Below the pieces are notes generated by a model. The model was not told the DNA's origin. It made no database searches and saw nothing but the letters and a program-made list of their open reading frames with translations. 25,927 nt of DNA from Desulfuromonadaceae bacterium UBA6124. GTDB lineage: Bacteria > Desulfobacterota > Desulfuromonadia > Desulfuromonadales > Trichloromonadaceae. This document shows, one piece after another, positions 23,679 to 25,927 of this stretch (positions are counted from its first letter, which is position 1; each line of letters opens with the position of its first letter). The DNA is taken from the NCBI GenBank assembly GCA_002423365.1, contig DIVU01000213.1:1-25927 (forward strand). Reading direction: 5' to 3'. A program made the translations under genes and the position numbers.

Positions 23679-24425
23679 ATGCCGCCATTGGATATTCTGA
23701 TCGCCGAGGACAACCCCAAGGATTTCGAGTTTCTCGATCAGCTGCTGCACGGGCTGGAAGTCGAGTGTCGCGTGGAACGGGCGCACAACGGCCAGGTCGC
23801 TCTCGATCTCGCCCTGGGCCGCGCCAACCCGCTGATCATCAGCGACATCCAGATGCCGGAACTTAACGGGATCGAATTCGCTCGGGAACTCTGGCAGCGG
23901 CAGCCGACGGCGCGGATCGTCTTCTGGAGCCAGTACAAGGACGAAATGTACGTGCGCGCCCTGTCGAAAATCGTCCCGCCGGAAACGGTCTACGGCTATA
24001 TCCTCAAATCCAACACCAAGGAACGCATCGCCTCGGCCATCCGCACGGTGCTTCTCGATGACCAGTGCTGGATCGATCCCGAGGTGCGCAAGGTGCAGGG
24101 GCGCGCCGGGCACAGCCAGACCGCCCTGTCGGACATCGAATTCGAGGCCCTGCTCGACATCGCCCTCGGCCTGACCGACAACCTCATCGCCCAGCGGCGC
24201 TACCTCAGCCGCCGCGGGGTGCAGAGCCGGCTCAACTCCCTGTACAACAAGCTCGCCCTCGACCAAGACCAGTTCAACAGCGAAAAGATCGGTGACGCCT
24301 TCAACCTGCGCAACCGCGCCGTGGCCGTGGCCTTACGGCGCGGACTGCTCAACGCCTTCGAACTGGAGCATGAGGAAGAGGAATTTCAGGAGTGGCTCAA
24401 GCAGTTCAAGAAAAACCGCCGCTGA
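23679..24425 (+). CDS. Response regulator with a divergent C-terminal HTH
   Basis: The 248-residue product starts with a receiver domain (about 1-125): acidic pair E10/D11, phosphoacceptor D56 in IISDIQMPE, and a lysine in YILKSNTKE. Residues about 150-195 align loosely with a LuxR/NarL helix-turn-helix (LSDIEFEALLDIALGLTDNLIAQRRYLSRRGVQSRLNSLYNKL as segments), but the usual LT.RE.EVL and TVK.H residues are largely replaced. A charged tail of about 50 residues follows, richer in glutamate and lysine than normal for NarL. AAGGAG sits 7 bases before the ATG. It surely receives phosphate from the kinase just upstream; whether it binds DNA is open. Confidence 0.85.
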   Translation: MPPLDILIAEDNPKDFEFLDQLLHGLEVECRVERAHNGQVALDLALGRANPLIISDIQMPELNGIEFARELWQRQPTARIVFWSQYKDEMYVRALSKIVPPETVYGYILKSNTKERIASAIRTVLLDDQCWIDPEVRKVQGRAGHSQTALSDIEFEALLDIALGLTDNLIAQRRYLSRRGVQSRLNSLYNKLALDQDQFNSEKIGDAFNLRNRAVAVALRRGLLNAFELEHEEEEFQEWLKQFKKNRR

Positions 24426-24533
24426 TCGTACCTTCCTTATTCGGAGCAAAAACCCCACCTTGCCTCTTCCCGGTGTTCCGGCTTCTTGACTTCCACAGCT
24501 ATTTCATTAGTGTTTTTTCCTGAAAGGGGAAAC

Positions 24534-25253
24534 ATGTCGCGAAGAATCGTCTTTGCTCTCGCTGTACTCTCCTTCCTAACACTGGCCTGGCCGACAACTT
24601 CAGTCTTGGCCTTTTCAGGGCAACTGCACGGCGTTTACGGTCAGGTGGAGAGCGAGGAACTCGAAGGGGGCGGGGCCAGTCTTGTCATTGGCTCCCGCTT
24701 CGGTCTGCAACTCGACGGCGCCTACGCCGAACTCGGCGAGGACCAGCTCAAAGGGATAGGGCTGCACATCTTTAACCGCAATCCGGAGCGATATCTGGTC
24801 GGCCTGCTCGCCGATCACGCCGAATTGCAGGATGTCGACCTCAACCGGGTGGGGCTGGAAGGGGAACTGTACGCCGGATCGTTCACTCTGTCCGCCCTTC
24901 TCGGCCACCAGATCGGGGATATCGACGATATCGCCTTCAGTGTCGTTGACCTGCGCTGGTATCCCGGAGCAAACCTGGTGCTGGTGGCGGGCGGCAGCCT
25001 GGCCGACAGTGAGGATGACCGGGTCCATCTCGGCGCCGAGTATCTGCTGATGGGGGGGCTCTCCGCCTACGTCGATCTGGCCGCCGGGGAGAACCGTTAC
25101 GATCATGCCCTGGCCGGGCTGCGCTATTACTTCGGCGGCGACAAGGAACTGATGCAACGACATCGCCGGGATGCCGTACCCAACCCCATCATCTCCAATG
25201 TCTTACAAGGGCTGGCCAGTATTCGTAGCCGGCAACAGGAGTTGGCCCGGTAA
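24534..25253 (+). CDS. Exported beta-rich protein, probable small outer-membrane barrel
   Basis: The 239-residue precursor has a clear signal peptide: SRR, a hydrophobic core FALAVLSFLTLAW, and a likely cut after SVLA near residue 26. The mature part alternates hydrophobic and polar residues in short strands (GQLHGVYGQVES, LVIGSRFGLQLDGAYAEL, LSAYVDLAAGE, LAGLRYYFGG), as outer-membrane barrels do. After the last strand there is a polar helical tail of about 40 residues. I do not recognise a specific family. The ATG at 24534 was chosen because it directly precedes the signal peptide and GGGGA lies just upstream. A weak promoter may lie at 24486-24513 (TTGACT, 16 bases, TAGTGT). A strong terminator follows. 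Confidence 0.65.
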   Translation: MSRRIVFALAVLSFLTLAWPTTSVLAFSGQLHGVYGQVESEELEGGGASLVIGSRFGLQLDGAYAELGEDQLKGIGLHIFNRNPERYLVGLLADHAELQDVDLNRVGLEGELYAGSFTLSALLGHQIGDIDDIAFSVVDLRWYPGANLVLVAGGSLADSEDDRVHLGAEYLLMGGLSAYVDLAAGENRYDHALAGLRYYFGGDKELMQRHRRDAVPNPIISNVLQGLASIRSRQQELAR

Positions 25254-25280
25254 CCAGCGCGGAGCCCTGCTTCACCACCG

Positions 25281-25318
25281 AAAACGCCCCTCCCAAAAAC
25301 CGGGAGGGGCGTTTTTTT
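25281..25318. terminator. Strong bidirectional terminator
   Basis: ACGCCCCTCCC (25284-25294) pairs exactly with GGGAGGGGCGT (25302-25312) around a 7-base loop, flanked by an A-run and seven T. It separates the exported protein from the decarboxylase subunit. Confidence 0.92.
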
Positions 25319-25334
25319 ACATTGCGACGCAAGG

Positions 25335-25927
25335 TCACTTGACCAGCACCGTCCACAACACGCCGGCGGCGATGGCGGAGCCGATGACCCCGGCGACGTT
25401 GGGGGCCATCGCGTGCATCAGCAGGTAGTTGGTGGGATCTTCCTTCTGCCCGATGGTGTGCGCCACCCGCGCCGAGTCGGGAACGGCGGAAACCCCGGCG
25501 GCGCCGATCAGGGGGTTGATTTTGTCCCCATCCTTGAGAAAGAGATTCATGAACTTGGCGAAGAGAATACCGCCGGCGGTGGCGATGCAGAAGGAGAGGG
25601 CGCCGAGGCCGAAGACCAGCATCGACTGTGGAGTCAAGAAATGGTCGGCGCTGGTGCTGGCGCCGACGGAGACGCCGAGAAGAATGGTGACGATGTCGAT
25701 CATGGCGTTGCGCGCCGTGTTGGCCAGACGGTCGGTGACCAGGCTTTCCTTGAGCAGGTTGCCGAAGAAGAGCATGCCGATCAGGACGATGGAGCCGGGG
25801 GCGATGAGGGCGCAAATCATGAACCCGGCGATGGGAAAGATGATCCGCTCGCGGCGGCTGACCTGGCGGGGGGGCTTCATGTGGATCAACCGTTCCTCGC
25901 GGGTGGTCAGCAGCTTCATGATCGGCG
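25335..25927 (-). CDS. Sodium-translocating decarboxylase beta subunit (OadB family), N-terminal part outside window
   Basis: The frame is open to the window edge, so this is the C-terminal part only, about 197 residues of a protein usually near 370-430. It is a membrane protein that couples decarboxylation of a biotin-bound carboxyl group to sodium export (oxaloacetate, methylmalonyl-CoA or glutaconyl-CoA enzymes). Family signatures seen are MKLLTTREERLIHM, IVLIGMLFFGNLLKES, LTPQSMLVFGLGALSF, NPLIGAAGVSAVPDSARVAH and HAMAPNVAGVIGSAIAAGV. The first in-window ATG (rc of 25917-25919) is internal, because the family sequence continues before it. The C-terminus and stop (TGA, rc of 25335-25337) are complete. 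Substrate cannot be told without the alpha subunit. Confidence 0.93.
   Translation of the reverse strand, partial: PIMKLLTTREERLIHMKPPRQVSRRERIIFPIAGFMICALIAPGSIVLIGMLFFGNLLKESLVTDRLANTARNAMIDIVTILLGVSVGASTSADHFLTPQSMLVFGLGALSFCIATAGGILFAKFMNLFLKDGDKINPLIGAAGVSAVPDSARVAHTIGQKEDPTNYLLMHAMAPNVAGVIGSAIAAGVLWTVLVK

Overview
The window is a high-GC bacterial chromosome segment with dense coding and short gaps. The best fit is a Desulfuromonadia member (the Geobacter/Desulfuromonas group of Desulfobacterota). The clues are a tetrapyrrole operon of the type seen there (SIS protein, precorrin-2 dehydrogenase, CcsA/HemX, HemA, HemC, fused CobA-HemD, HemB), a penta-heme c-type cytochrome, a large GAF sigma-54 activator, and the end of a sodium-pumping decarboxylase beta subunit. 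This placement is inference from gene content; no rRNA or tRNA is present to confirm it. I see no insertion sequence, prophage, CRISPR array or other mobile DNA.

Layout. 1-1647: a tight plus-strand set with the end of endonuclease IV, D-aminoacyl-tRNA deacylase and a YjgA/DarP protein. It closes at a bidirectional terminator facing thioredoxin (minus, 1707-2036). 2157-9325: the tetrapyrrole operon, read from a good sigma-70 promoter, with 4-base ATGA overlaps between its first three genes. HemA starts the pathway by making glutamate-1-semialdehyde. HemB, HemC and the HemD half lead to uroporphyrinogen III. The CobA half and the precorrin-2 dehydrogenase branch off to sirohydrochlorin and cobalamin-type products. 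CcsA/HemX ties the operon to cytochrome c assembly. An M16 peptidase follows (9349-10647) and its stop codon overlaps that of a convergent triple-GAF sigma-54 activator (10644-13472, minus).

13510-15734: divergent from the activator are a J-domain/MshEN-like fusion and an enlarged RdgC-like protein, closed by a strong terminator. 15846-17265 (minus): a ferric-reductase-like membrane flavoprotein and, directly downstream, a 30-residue single-span membrane protein short enough to be missed by standard gene calling. 17357-20619 (plus): the PEP synthase/PPDK regulatory protein, then an OmpR-type regulator and its sensor kinase. 20643-22091 (minus): a five-CXXCH cytochrome. Divergent from it are a NarX-type kinase and a response regulator with a weak C-terminal HTH (22297-24425), then a small exported beta-rich protein (24534-25253). 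The window ends inside a minus-strand decarboxylase beta subunit.

Most of the window is ordinary, well-conserved metabolism and regulation. No clearly new multi-gene system is visible. The points most worth a second look are the tiny membrane protein, the J-domain/MshEN fusion, the degenerate SIS protein leading the heme operon, the sigma-54 activator without an obvious DNA-binding domain, and several dyad repeats placed on promoters.
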